In this document: piece after piece, positions 52,075 to 60,961 of the stretch
How positions within the stretch are numbered: the stretch's first letter is position 1
Layout: each line of letters begins with the position of its first letter
Source: JBBRMW01 sp965246845
Lineage (GTDB): Bacteria > Chloroflexota > Anaerolineae > Aggregatilineales > UBA2796
Length of the DNA stretch: 64,000 bases
Direction of reading: 5' to 3'
Assembly (NCBI GenBank): GCA_965246845.1
Contig: CBDFFR010000012.1
Location: 434,001 to 498,000 of the forward strand
Notes under the pieces: model-generated
What the model saw: only the letters and a program-made list of their open reading frames with translations
Told to the model about the DNA's origin: nothing
Database searches by the model: none
Made by a program: the position numbers and the translations under genes

Positions 52075-53166
52075 TTAGCCGCCGAGTTCCTTCAACTTCG
52101 CTTCCCACTTCGCGGAAAGTTTGTCGTAGGTCGTCTGGTTGATTTCGCCGCTCGCCAGCTTCATATCCAGGTTATCGAGCAGCGCCTGTACATCCGCTTT
52201 AGTTTGCGGGCTGGCTGGCGTGGCCTGTGCCTGCTGCGGCGCTGCCTGCTGACCACCGCCCTGCTGGTTCTTGAGCATGTCCATCATCATCTTCTGCATT
52301 TCGAGCTGCTGCTGTTGGAGCTGCTGCTCGTAATTGTTCTGGTTCGGGTTCAGGATACCGCCAAGCTGCTGCCCGACGCCGAAGCCAACCCCGGCACTCG
52401 CCGCCGCGCCGCCCAAGCCCTGATTGCCCGCTGCCGTTTGCGCGATGTCCAGCCCCTTGATCTGCTGGTAATTCTGCATACTGCCGTAGGTCATCACTTC
52501 TTCCGGCGTCGCGGGACGCGCCTGGAATGGACGCGCGCGGAAGGTCTTGATCCGCATCCCGATCTCGTTGAACTGATCGTTGAGCAATGCCAGTGAGCCA
52601 GATTCGAGGTCGCTCAACATCGCGTTAGCGGCCTGAATATTGGCGATTTGCTGCTTGCTGAGAAGCTGCCCAATCGTGCTGAGGAGCATCGTCTGCACGC
52701 GGTCGCGGAGGTCATCGAGGCGCAGCCCCGGAACCCCGACACCGTAATTTTTCAGAAAGCGGCTCGAATCCTCGACGCCAATATCGATAATCCCGTTCGT
52801 CATCAGCATCTGGAAACCGACACCGATATTCGGGGTGTACATGATGATCGGCGGGTTGGTCCCCCACGTCACAGAAGGCATGTCTTTCTTGTTGACGAAG
52901 TAGACATCGGCGGTGAAGGGCGTATTGCCGCTTGTGAACATATTCAGCACGCCCGCCAGCAACGGGATATTGCCCGTGTTGAGCGTGTGCGAACCGGGTC
53001 CGAGTTCATCGAGCATTTGACCCTGCCGCGCGAAGACCGCAACCTGGCTTTCCGCGACGATCACGCGCGACCCCATCCGAAAATCGCCGTTGCCACCCTG
53101 TGGCTCACGCCACGTCAGTTCATCAGGCATCACGTTCGCGTGCGAGACGACATCAATAATCCGCAT
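52075..53166 (-). CDS. SPFH-domain protein (virion core protein-like)
   Basis: A 363-residue protein. Residues 1-240 form an SPFH (band 7) domain of the type annotated as virion core protein-like: RVIVAESQVAVFARQGQML, PFTADVYFVNKKDM and IGMRIKTFRARPF are typical. The C-terminal part has Gly/Ala- and Gln-rich segments (YEQQLQQQQLEMQKMMMDML) and a final helical SHOCT-like piece (ADVQALLDNLDMKLASGEI). There is no membrane helix; such proteins oligomerise and may gather at membranes. It is preceded 24 bases upstream by a helical protein gene, with which it seems to form one unit. Confidence 0.85.
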   Translation of the reverse strand: MRIIDVVSHANVMPDELTWREPQGGNGDFRMGSRVIVAESQVAVFARQGQMLDELGPGSHTLNTGNIPLLAGVLNMFTSGNTPFTADVYFVNKKDMPSVTWGTNPPIIMYTPNIGVGFQMLMTNGIIDIGVEDSSRFLKNYGVGVPGLRLDDLRDRVQTMLLSTIGQLLSKQQIANIQAANAMLSDLESGSLALLNDQFNEIGMRIKTFRARPFQARPATPEEVMTYGSMQNYQQIKGLDIAQTAAGNQGLGGAAASAGVGFGVGQQLGGILNPNQNNYEQQLQQQQLEMQKMMMDMLKNQQGGGQQAAPQQAQATPASPQTKADVQALLDNLDMKLASGEINQTTYDKLSAKWEAKLKELGG

Positions 53167-53189
53167 GGTAGTTTCTCCGTTATGGCAGG

Positions 53190-53714
53190 CTAGAGTTTAA
53201 CGATCACGTTGTCGCGCTGGCTGAAGGTGTGCGTCGCTTCGGTGGTGAGCGCATTGAGCGCCTCAAGCGCCTCATCGAAGCCCTTATTGCTGCTCACGGC
53301 GGTCTTCAGCGCGGCGATCTTTTCCTTGAACTTGTCTACATTGTCGAGCATATCCGCATCGAAATTGTAGAGTTGGTTGAGTTCATTGGGACCGATCTTC
53401 ACCGCGTCGTAGAAACCGGAATAGCCGGGCATGGCCGTCGCTACCTTGTCGATCAGGATTTGTAGCTTCGATTTCGCATCACGCAGCGCCGTCATGTGTG
53501 AGAGGCCGCCGCTGTTCAACGCGGCTTTTTCCACCGCCTGAAAATCCGCAAGCTGCGCCTTGAGCAGGGTCGCGACGTGATCGCGCATCAGGCGGTCAGC
53601 CGCGCGCCGCTCCTGCATGTCCTCATAGCCCTTGTAGCCGGGCAGCCGTTTCAGGATGCTTTCCAGCCAGTTATTGGTGCGGTTGCCCTGAATGTTCTTG
53701 AGAAGGTCGCTCAC
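53190..53714 (-). CDS. Helical protein of unknown function next to the SPFH gene
   Basis: A 174-residue, largely alpha-helical and soluble protein with no recognised domain. It opens MSDLLKNIQGNRTNNWLESILKRLPGYKGYEDMQERRAADR and has two more helix-rich stretches (KSKLQILIDKVATAM, DKFKEKIAALKTAV). I have the impression that similar genes often precede SPFH proteins of this type, so a partner role is likely but unproven. It has the host's codon use and lies 73 bases downstream of the GT39-like gene, perhaps in one operon. Confidence 0.7.
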   Translation of the reverse strand: MSDLLKNIQGNRTNNWLESILKRLPGYKGYEDMQERRAADRLMRDHVATLLKAQLADFQAVEKAALNSGGLSHMTALRDAKSKLQILIDKVATAMPGYSGFYDAVKIGPNELNQLYNFDADMLDNVDKFKEKIAALKTAVSSNKGFDEALEALNALTTEATHTFSQRDNVIVKL

Positions 53715-53787
53715 GATAGTTCCCTTTCATAGAAAGACTGCACAAAGCATATATCAAGTTACGCGAGTCTGCATTGCAAGTTGCGCG

Positions 53788-55584
53788 TCAACGCAGCGCA
53801 ACCACCCGGTAGCCGCCGACCTCGAACAGCGGAGGGAGCTGCGCCGTCGTGGGGAGCGCATCGCCCGGCCTGACCACGCTATAGATGGCACGCCCAGCCG
53901 GGGTAATTTGGGGCGGATTTGTATAAAGAAAGGTCAGACTATCGGTGTGGTATTCGAGCAGATAATCGAAGGTGTAGATGAGCGAACCAGCAGGCAGCGT
54001 CTGTAAAAAGAGCGACACCGGATAATGATCGCCCAATCGGACGCGGTGCTTCGCATCTTCGGACATGAACGGGGCGCGGAGCAGTTCGATTTTGTTGTCT
54101 ACCGTATTTGGCAAGGTATAGATGAAGGTCGCGATCAGCGCCGCCGAAGCCACTAGGCGTACAACCTGCCTTCCAAATCGGTTGGCGAGTGCATAATACA
54201 CGTCGCAGACCAGCCACGCGCCCATCACCGCTGCGAGCGGCAGTACCACCAGCAAAAACCGATTTTCATAGGAGAAGAGCGCCCACCATATTGCGAAGAA
54301 TGGTACGTAAAAGATGAGCAACGAGCGTAATTTACTGCCGTGAAAAGCGCGAAATGCCCGGAAGTAGAGATAGCCTGGTGCAAGCGATAGCACGATTCCA
54401 ATCGGCAAATAGCGCGCATCAATCGCGAATGGCATCACATTGGTGAGCAACCGTTGCGCGGCAAAGGTCCACCCTGTCGCGGGGACGATCACCCCTGCCT
54501 GTATAAAATTGCGCAGATACCAGGGTCCCGCAACGATAGAGAACCCGACTGCAACTAACAAAAATGGCCTTACATTGCGGAAGCCCTTCTTTGGGTTGGG
54601 ATAAGTCGTTATGAGAAGATTACGCAAAAAGAGTATTCCGAAGCCGAGAATGATGAGGAGTGCGCTGTTTTTCGTCCATGCGGCAAGCCCGGCCATAACG
54701 CCACTGAGGAAAAAATAGCGACGTGCCGGATGTTCCAGAGAATTACTTCTGTCGAGCTGATAAAAGTACACGGCAAAGCAAAAGAAAAACGCGCACGGCA
54801 GATCGGCATAACTCGCCCCCGCCCAAAATACGACCGCCGGCATGAACATGCAGAGCGCAACCGCGAGCAGCGCAAACCGATGGCGGCGTGAAGGGCTTGT
54901 CATTTTCGAGTCATAGGAAGCACCGTAATTCTCCCATGCAAGCAGATACGTCACGCCGAAGACACTCACCGAGAGCAGTGCCGGGAGCAGCGCTGCGAGG
55001 TGTTCATCGATCCATCCGGCGGCCTGATGCGTGTACGCATACACGAGCGGGATAAGCATCGGGTAGGCTTCGTAGAGCGACCCCGGCACAAGCGGCGGTA
55101 GCTTGCCCGTTTGCGCGATGCGCTTGCCGAACATCGCATAAATCGAGATCGAGTCATCGTAGCGGAACGGCCAGTAAACGGCACTAAAAACGATCAGAAC
55201 AACAAAGGCGCACACGGCGGCGAGCGTTGCTCTCGCGAGCCACGTACCGAACGCGGTTAGTTGTGGATATTCAATGTCGGGACCGCCCGCATTATGTAGG
55301 GATGGACCTATGTGTCCACCTACCCGACGCGCAGCAACCAGCCCTGCGCTGCCAATGATCCCGCAAATCAGCGTCGTCAGCCGCCAATCGATGGGCAAGC
55401 CAAGCAAGCCGCACCACAGCCCCACCAGCGAGAGCGACCCCGCACTGAGGCCGAGCGTAGTCAGCGCGAAGAGCAGCCAGCCCCGCTCCCCTAGCAATGC
55501 GACGCGCGCCCAGCCCGCCATATGAACCAGCGCAAGCAGCGTGAGCGGCCATGCCAGCGCCGGGATCGGAAGTGGCGCGTTCAA
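53788..55584 (-). CDS. GT39-like membrane glycosyltransferase
   Basis: A 598-residue protein with about twelve membrane helices. It starts at TTG 55584, which overlaps the darA stop (TTGA); ATG 55521 is an alternative. After the first helices comes a long loop with acidic FRYDDSISIYAMFGKRI, the position of the metal-binding Asp pair in protein-O-mannosyltransferase-like (GT-C) enzymes. The last part is an extracytoplasmic domain (TFDYLLEYHTDSLTFLYTNPPQITP). It should transfer a sugar from a lipid carrier. The codons at about 55299-55323 include a copy of the interspersed palindrome, which adds about nine residues (VGGHIGPSL). Confidence 0.78.
   Translation of the reverse strand: MNAPLPIPALAWPLTLLALVHMAGWARVALLGERGWLLFALTTLGLSAGSLSLVGLWCGLLGLPIDWRLTTLICGIIGSAGLVAARRVGGHIGPSLHNAGGPDIEYPQLTAFGTWLARATLAAVCAFVVLIVFSAVYWPFRYDDSISIYAMFGKRIAQTGKLPPLVPGSLYEAYPMLIPLVYAYTHQAAGWIDEHLAALLPALLSVSVFGVTYLLAWENYGASYDSKMTSPSRRHRFALLAVALCMFMPAVVFWAGASYADLPCAFFFCFAVYFYQLDRSNSLEHPARRYFFLSGVMAGLAAWTKNSALLIILGFGILFLRNLLITTYPNPKKGFRNVRPFLLVAVGFSIVAGPWYLRNFIQAGVIVPATGWTFAAQRLLTNVMPFAIDARYLPIGIVLSLAPGYLYFRAFRAFHGSKLRSLLIFYVPFFAIWWALFSYENRFLLVVLPLAAVMGAWLVCDVYYALANRFGRQVVRLVASAALIATFIYTLPNTVDNKIELLRAPFMSEDAKHRVRLGDHYPVSLFLQTLPAGSLIYTFDYLLEYHTDSLTFLYTNPPQITPAGRAIYSVVRPGDALPTTAQLPPLFEVGGYRVVALR
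55299..55323. repeat. Interspersed palindrome inside the glycosyltransferase gene
   Basis: GGGATGGAC, CTATGT, GTCCACCTACCC: an imperfect copy of the palindrome lies within the coding frame and is translated as VGGHIGPSL. The stretch falls in a loop between membrane helices and does not break the frame. Confidence 0.7.
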
Positions 55585-55907
55585 AGCTGTAGAAACTGCT
55601 CTACATCCAGCACAAACGCCGTCGCGCCGCCGACTTCGACTTCCATGTGGTTGTGCATCGTGAAGGCGTGGTCGCTCGCGCCGAGCGCCATTGGCACGAA
55701 CATATCCCGGCGGCGTGAATTCGTTTTGACCAGATTGACGACCGTTTGTACACGCGCATCTTCGACGCCGATCAGTAGCGTCGTATTGCCCTGTTGCAGG
55801 AAGCCGCCCGTCGAGCCAACCCGCGTCACGCCGAAGCGCGCACCCGTCACGGCGGCGACCACCTGATCGGCGTCCCGGTCCTGTACGATAGCGACAATCA
55901 GTTTCAC
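55581..55907 (-). CDS. darA: Cyclic di-AMP receptor (PII-like)
   Basis: A 108-residue PII-like protein that binds cyclic di-AMP. It starts at GTG 55907 with AGAGGAAA about 7 bases before, opens KLIVAIVQDRDADQVV, and has the ligand loop region (RVGSTGGFLQQGNTTLLIG) and GASDHAFTMHNHMEVEVGGA. Proteins of this family report the second messenger but have no output domain, so the partner must be another protein. Its stop overlaps the GT39-like gene start, which suggests co-expression with surface glycosylation, consistent with the role of c-di-AMP in wall and osmotic control. The cyclase gene is not in the window. Confidence 0.88.
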   Translation of the reverse strand: MKLIVAIVQDRDADQVVAAVTGARFGVTRVGSTGGFLQQGNTTLLIGVEDARVQTVVNLVKTNSRRRDMFVPMALGASDHAFTMHNHMEVEVGGATAFVLDVEQFLQL

Positions 55908-55954
55908 GGCGTTTCCTCTCGTTCGCGGATGGTGCTGAGTATAACAATGAAGAT

Positions 55955-55976
55955 GGGCGGACACATAGGTCGGCCC
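55955..55976. repeat. Interspersed palindrome in the darA-lon spacer
   Basis: GGGCGGAC (55955-55962), loop ACATAG, GTCGGCCC (55969-55976), with one mismatched arm position. It lies upstream of darA and of the lon promoter region. Confidence 0.7.
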
Positions 55977-56041
55977 GTTCACTATATCCGCGTGTCCGCC
56001 CGGCTATCTGGAAACATGCACGAATTCCTACAACACGCCTA

Positions 56042-56089
56042 CGCATCTCTTATAATATTATGATGCGACACGGGTAGACTACGCATCAT
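56042..56089. promoter_or_regulatory. lon promoter with three evenly spaced half-sites
   Basis: TATAAT (56051-56056) is a perfect -10 box upstream of lon, without a clear -35. Around it stand CGCATC (56042-56047), GATGCG (56062-56067) and CGCATC (56082-56087), each 20 bases from the next and alternating in orientation. The last two extend to ATGATGCG and CGCATCAT, a perfect 8-base inverted repeat. The spacing puts them on one helix face at two turns, as expected for a repressor with a paired site. The half-site is not one I recognise. Confidence 0.6.
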
Positions 56090-56142
56090 GAATAAGCGTC
56101 TAATGTACGTAATTCCCGTAACAATCTCCGAAGGAGCAGCAA

Positions 56143-58596
56143 GTGTTTGGTAGCCCAGAACCCAACCGCGAAGACATCCTGAGCCAACTGCCGGACGAAT
56201 TGCCCGTGCTGCCGCTCCGCAATATGGTCGCATTTCCGTTTACGGTCTTGCCGGTGAGCGTCGGCGTGCCGCGCAGTGTGCGCCTCGTCAACGACGCCAT
56301 GCAGTCGAATCGACTGGTCGTCCTCGTCACGAGCCACGACCCGGAAATCGACGAACCCGGTCCCGATCAGGTCCATCAGGTCGGCGGTGTTGCGCTCATT
56401 CAGCGCGTCGCCAACAACGACAAGGGCTTGCAGATGGTCGTGACCGTTCTTGAGCGCGTGCGTATTGTTGAATGGGCGACGGATGCGCCCTATCTGCGTG
56501 CGAAAATTGAAGTGATTCCCGATGATGAGCCGCTGGATACCGAAGCCGAAGCGCTGCGTCGCGGCTTGATCGATGTCGCCCGCGCCGTGATCGCGCTGAT
56601 GCCGAACATCCCGGACGAGGTGGCCGAATTTCTCAGCCAGATTGAATCCAACCGCTCGCTGACCTACATGATCGCGGCCAACGCGAATATGGAGATCGAG
56701 CAACGGCAAGCGCTCCTCGCGGAAGATAACGTCAATCAGAAGATGCGGATGATGATCGACACGCTCAGTCGCGAGCGCGAAGTCCTGACCATCGGCCAGC
56801 GCATCAACGAAGAGACCCAGGAAAAGCTCGGTAAGGAACAGCGCGAATTCTATCTGCGCCGCCAGATCGACCAGATTCGCAAGGAACTCGGCGACATCGA
56901 TGACGAGAGCGCTGACATCGAGAATTACCGCAAGAAAATTCTCGAAGCCGGGCTATCCGAAGAAGCGCACCAGCAGGCCGACCGCGAACTCAAGCGCATG
57001 GAACGCCTTTCGGTGCAATCAGCGGAATATGGTGTGATCCGTAGCTACCTCGATTGGCTGGTTGAATTGCCCTGGAGCAAGAGTACCGAGGACAACCTCG
57101 ACATCGAACACGCCCGCAAGGTCCTCGATGAGGATCACTACGGCCTCAAGGAAATCAAGCAGCGTATTCTGGAGTTCCTCGCGGTGCGCAAGCTGGCGAA
57201 GGAACGCAACATCGACACCTCGCAGCAGGAGAGCAAGGGCGCGGGCGCGATCCTGCTCTTCGTGGGACCTCCGGGCGTCGGCAAGACGAGCCTCGGCAAG
57301 TCCATTGCCCGTGCGCTTGGGCGTGAATTCACGCGCATGAGCCTCGGCGGGATGCGCGACGAAGCCGAAATTCGCGGCCACCGCCGCACGTACATCGGCG
57401 CGATGCCGGGGCGCGTGGTGCAGGCGATCAAGCGTACCGGAACGCGCAACCCGGTCTTCATGCTCGATGAAATCGACAAGATTGGGTCGGATTGGCGCGG
57501 TGATCCGTCCAGCGCACTGCTCGAAGTGCTGGACCCACAGCAGAATAACACCTTCCGCGACCACTACCTCGATGTCGATTTTGACCTGAGCGACGTGATC
57601 TTCGTCGCGACGGCCAACCAGTTCGATACAATCCCGGCTCCGCTGCTCGACCGTATGGAAGTCCTGCAACTGGACGGTTATACCGAGCAGGAGAAGATCA
57701 AGATCGCGCAGCAGCACCTCGTCTCGCGGCAGATCATCGCGAACAGCCTGCTTCCGAAGGAGATTGTCTTTACCGAAGACGCGCTGCATAAGGTCGTGCA
57801 GGACTATACCCGTGAGGCAGGCGTCCGCAGCTTCGAGCGCGAAATCGGCAAGACGCTCCGCAAGGCAGCCGTGAAGATCGCGGCGGGGACGGCGAAGAAA
57901 GTCCGCATCACGCCGGAAATCGTGCGTGAGTATCTCGGCAAGCCGCGCGTCTTCCCCGAAGCCGCGTTGCACGAGGAAATCCCCGGCGTGGCGACGGGCA
58001 TGGCCTGGACCCCGGTGGGCGGCGATGTCCTCTTTGTCGAGGCGACGCGCAGTAAGGGTAAGGGTATCCTGACCATTACGGGACAGCTTGGCAAGGTCAT
58101 GGAAGAGAGCGTGCGGATTGCGTATAGCTACCTGCGCGCGAACGCGACCAAACTTGGACTCGACTCGGACCTCTTCGAGAACTCGGATTTCCATATCCAT
58201 GTTCCTGAAGGCGCGATCCCGAAGGATGGTCCGAGCGCGGGCGTAACCATGACGACGGCAATGTATAGCCTCCTGACTGGCTTTCCGGTCCGCAAGGACG
58301 TCGCCATGACGGGTGAAATCACACTACGCGGTGAGGTAATGCCCATTGGCGGCACGATGATGAAGGTACTGGCCGCGCATCGCGCCGGGCTGCGTACCAT
58401 CGTCCTGCCGAAGCGCAACGTCGATGACCTTGACGAACTGCCGAAGAACGTCCGCGATGACCTGACGCTCGTGCCGGTGGACCGCATCGATCAGGTGCTT
58501 GAGGCGGCGATCCGCAAGCCCGAAGCACCCAAGCGCAAGCGCCGTATCGAGGACACGCCTGCGCCCGCACCGACGGCGGCGCAATTGCCGAACTAA
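56143..58596 (+). CDS. lon: ATP-dependent Lon protease
   Basis: An 817-residue cytoplasmic protease that degrades damaged and regulatory proteins. Domains: N-terminal LON substrate domain (about 15-210), AAA+ with Walker A GPPGVGKTSLGKS at about 374-386 and Walker B VFMLDEIDKIG, and C-terminal protease with the Ser-Lys dyad (Ser698 in KDGPSAGVTM, Lys741 in GGTMMKVLAAH). GTG 56143 follows AAGGAG by six bases. The length is normal. The upstream half-site array and the terminator after it indicate single-gene transcription. Confidence 0.96.
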   Translation: MFGSPEPNREDILSQLPDELPVLPLRNMVAFPFTVLPVSVGVPRSVRLVNDAMQSNRLVVLVTSHDPEIDEPGPDQVHQVGGVALIQRVANNDKGLQMVVTVLERVRIVEWATDAPYLRAKIEVIPDDEPLDTEAEALRRGLIDVARAVIALMPNIPDEVAEFLSQIESNRSLTYMIAANANMEIEQRQALLAEDNVNQKMRMMIDTLSREREVLTIGQRINEETQEKLGKEQREFYLRRQIDQIRKELGDIDDESADIENYRKKILEAGLSEEAHQQADRELKRMERLSVQSAEYGVIRSYLDWLVELPWSKSTEDNLDIEHARKVLDEDHYGLKEIKQRILEFLAVRKLAKERNIDTSQQESKGAGAILLFVGPPGVGKTSLGKSIARALGREFTRMSLGGMRDEAEIRGHRRTYIGAMPGRVVQAIKRTGTRNPVFMLDEIDKIGSDWRGDPSSALLEVLDPQQNNTFRDHYLDVDFDLSDVIFVATANQFDTIPAPLLDRMEVLQLDGYTEQEKIKIAQQHLVSRQIIANSLLPKEIVFTEDALHKVVQDYTREAGVRSFEREIGKTLRKAAVKIAAGTAKKVRITPEIVREYLGKPRVFPEAALHEEIPGVATGMAWTPVGGDVLFVEATRSKGKGILTITGQLGKVMEESVRIAYSYLRANATKLGLDSDLFENSDFHIHVPEGAIPKDGPSAGVTMTTAMYSLLTGFPVRKDVAMTGEITLRGEVMPIGGTMMKVLAAHRAGLRTIVLPKRNVDDLDELPKNVRDDLTLVPVDRIDQVLEAAIRKPEAPKRKRRIEDTPAPAPTAAQLPN

Positions 58597-58607
58597 CGAA
58601 TACAAAT

Positions 58608-58644
58608 GGCAGGGACGTCAGAAATGGCGTCCCTGCCGGTGTTT
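58608..58644 (+). terminator. Rho-independent terminator of lon
   Basis: GGCAGGGACG (58608-58617) and CGTCCCTGCC (58628-58637) form a perfect ten-pair stem with a ten-base loop, followed by GGTGTTTT. Confidence 0.85.
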
Positions 58645-58682
58645 TGGACCGCATCTTTTAAAACATTATGGTGAGGTCCGGG

Positions 58683-60272
58683 CTACGCCTCGTACACGAT
58701 CTGTCCGTTCAACACAGTCATCTCCACTTTCAAATCGGCGAGGCGGTCTGCCGGGGCGCGTAGTACATCGCCCGAAAGCACCGCAAAATCGGCCAGCTTG
58801 CCGGGCGTAATGCTCCCCTTGTGCATCTCTTCACCCGCGACCACCGCGCCGCCGAGCGTATATAGCGCGAGCGATTGCGCAAGCGGGATGCTCTGCTCAG
58901 GTAAAACCGTGTTGCCGCTCTCGGTGCGGCGGTTGGCAGCAGCGCGCAGGCCGAGCAGCGGGTTCAGGTCCGGTACGACGGGCGAATCCGAACTGAGCGC
59001 TACGGTCAATCCTGCGTCGAGCATCGCACGCAGCGGATAGACCTGCCCGGCGAGCGATTCCGGCACATACTGTAAGAAGCTGTCGCCGAGCGCATGAATG
59101 AAGACTGCCTGCGGGACAACAAACGCGCGATGGCGGGCGCGGCGCAGATGGTCGGCGCTTGGCAAGCCAAAGTGTTCAATGCGATGCCGCAGCAGGGAGG
59201 CCAATCGGCTGCCCGCGAATTCGATAGCGCTCAACACCTGCTCAATAGCGACATCGCCAATCGCGTGAACGGCGGCGCGCAACCCCGCACGATGAATGTC
59301 CCAGATCAGCGATTTCATCTGATCGTCGGTGTAGCGCGCGAGTCCTTTGCTCTCCGCGTGGCGATAGGGGACGCTAATTGATGCCGTCGCGCTGCTCAGG
59401 CCACCATCCGCGAAGAGTTTCACCGTGTCGATGCGTAGCCATTCGGATTCGTGACGCTCCGGCAGTGGGATTTTCACGCCGTCAGAGCCATAGCGCAGCG
59501 CCATTACATTTGCGCGAATCGGCAGGCGGCGGTCATTCTTGAGCGCGCGGTAGACATCTAGTTGCGCGGGGCTGACGCCCGCCTCCGTAATGCTCGTAAT
59601 TCCCAAACGCAGGCATTCCGCTGCGCCCGCCAATACTGCGGCCTCGAATTCGGCGGCGGTCGGCGGCGGCTGTATTGCGGCGATGCGATTCATCGCGGTT
59701 TCGAGCAGCAGCCCGGTCGGTTCGCCATGTTCATCGCGAACAATCTGGCCGCCCACCGGGTCCGGCGTGTCATGGGTAATCCCGGCCAGTTCAAGCGCTT
59801 TCGTATTGACAACCGCCGCGTGCGCAGACGTATGAATGAGATGTAGTGGATGCTCCACGCTTGCTGCGTCGAGGTCGTGGCGCGTCGGATGGCGATGCTC
59901 CGCGAGCGCGTTCTCGTGATAACCGCGACCGGTCACCCAACCGCCCGGGGCGGTCTGCGCAGCGCGCGCACGGAATGCCCCGACCAGCGCGGAAATATCC
60001 GGCGCGGCGGTGGGGCGCGCATCGATCATCGTGGTGAGCAGCAGGCCAAGTTTCCAGAGGTGCAAGTGCGCGTCGTTGAAGCCGGGAATCAGCGTCCGCC
60101 CGGCCAGATCGATACGGCGCGTGTTACCGTGCGCAAGGTGCTGAATTTCTTCCCATGAACCGACCGCGAGTATCTTGTTACCCTGCACTGCGACCGCTTC
60201 CGCATTGGGAATGGACGGGTCCATCGTGTGGATCGTGCCGTTCTGGATGATTAACTCAGCGTGTGCGGGCAT
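58683..60272 (-). CDS. Amidohydrolase of the YtcJ-like type
   Basis: A 529-residue metal-dependent hydrolase of the amidohydrolase superfamily, YtcJ-like. The metal-binding HxH is in PGFNDAHLHLW; later His and Asp occur in AVHAIGDVAIEQ, RIEHFGLPS and LSSDSPVVPDL. The C-terminal beta part (GKLADFAVLSGD) completes the composite domain. It would hydrolyse a cyclic amide or a similar substrate; the family is broad and no substrate can be named. There is no signal peptide. It converges with lon, after the terminator. Confidence 0.85.
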   Translation of the reverse strand: MPAHAELIIQNGTIHTMDPSIPNAEAVAVQGNKILAVGSWEEIQHLAHGNTRRIDLAGRTLIPGFNDAHLHLWKLGLLLTTMIDARPTAAPDISALVGAFRARAAQTAPGGWVTGRGYHENALAEHRHPTRHDLDAASVEHPLHLIHTSAHAAVVNTKALELAGITHDTPDPVGGQIVRDEHGEPTGLLLETAMNRIAAIQPPPTAAEFEAAVLAGAAECLRLGITSITEAGVSPAQLDVYRALKNDRRLPIRANVMALRYGSDGVKIPLPERHESEWLRIDTVKLFADGGLSSATASISVPYRHAESKGLARYTDDQMKSLIWDIHRAGLRAAVHAIGDVAIEQVLSAIEFAGSRLASLLRHRIEHFGLPSADHLRRARHRAFVVPQAVFIHALGDSFLQYVPESLAGQVYPLRAMLDAGLTVALSSDSPVVPDLNPLLGLRAAANRRTESGNTVLPEQSIPLAQSLALYTLGGAVVAGEEMHKGSITPGKLADFAVLSGDVLRAPADRLADLKVEMTVLNGQIVYEA

Positions 60273-60353
60273 TCTGGCTCCTGAAAAGTTGTTTTAAATT
60301 GCAAAATCGGGCAGCCTCTTAGTCTACCGTGATCTAGGTTGATTCGATAAAGT

Positions 60354-60460
60354 TAGATGTTACGTAGTTGCGTTCCCCCTGCTCTAAATCCCTCCCCATA
60401 AGGAGCTGAGGGACTTCTAGGCGGCGGCTCCCTTCCCTTGTTCCGGGCTGAGGATAGGAT
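60354..60460. repeat. MITE-like repeat, first copy
   Basis: Begins TAGATGTTACGTAGTTGC, followed by CTCC-rich palindromic sequence. It matches the left end of the copy at 60962 (TAGATGCTACGCAGTTGC) and the inner CTTCCCT(T/C)GTTC string. The right terminal repeat is not found here, so this copy is incomplete; its end at 60460 is approximate. Confidence 0.6.
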
Positions 60461-60592
60461 ACGATTATCAAAATTGTTACTTTATTATTTAGCATGTTAT
60501 GTATTGAAGCACCGCGCTTGGATCGTGGGTTAAACTGTAGTAGGCTTGGTTCGTGTCTTTGCCTCAACATCCAGGTGATCGGACTAAATCAA

Positions 60593-60955
60593 ATGCCTGT
60601 TATTGCAAAAGTATTCGTCGCATTGGTCGCGCTCGAACATATCGGATTTCTGGTCATGGAGATGTTCCTATGGACAACGCCGGGTGTCAGAAAAATATTT
60701 GGGACAAGCGCCGGGTTCGCGTTGGAATCCAAGTCAATGGCCGCCAATCAGGGGCTTTATAACGGCTTCCTTGCGGCGGGGCTACTCTGGGGTGCGGTTC
60801 ACCCTGACCCTGTTTTTGCACGGCAGATTGCAGTCTTCTTTTTGATTTGCGTGCTGGTGGCGGCGGTGTATGGCGGTGTGACTGTTAAGCGTTCAATCTT
60901 GCTCGTTCAGGGTCTGCCTGCGCTCCTTGCTCTGGCAATCGTCCTGCTGGTTTAA
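60593..60955 (+). CDS. DUF1304 family membrane protein
   Basis: A 120-residue protein with four membrane helices: IAKVFVALVALEHIGFLVM, LYNGFLAAGLLWGAV, IAVFFLICVLVAAVYGGVTV and LVQGLPALLALAIVLLV. The pattern EHIGFLVMEMFLW, ESKSMAANQGLYNGFLA is that of DUF1304, a small membrane family of unknown role. ATG 60593 is chosen because the helices begin there; no good ribosome site precedes it. The gene lies between two copies of a MITE-like repeat. Confidence 0.75.
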   Translation: MPVIAKVFVALVALEHIGFLVMEMFLWTTPGVRKIFGTSAGFALESKSMAANQGLYNGFLAAGLLWGAVHPDPVFARQIAVFFLICVLVAAVYGGVTVKRSILLVQGLPALLALAIVLLV

Positions 60956-60961
60956 TAACCA

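Noticed and set aside
57019..58200. 393-residue open frame opposite lon
   Set aside because: It lies wholly inside the lon coding region on the other strand and has shadow-like composition.
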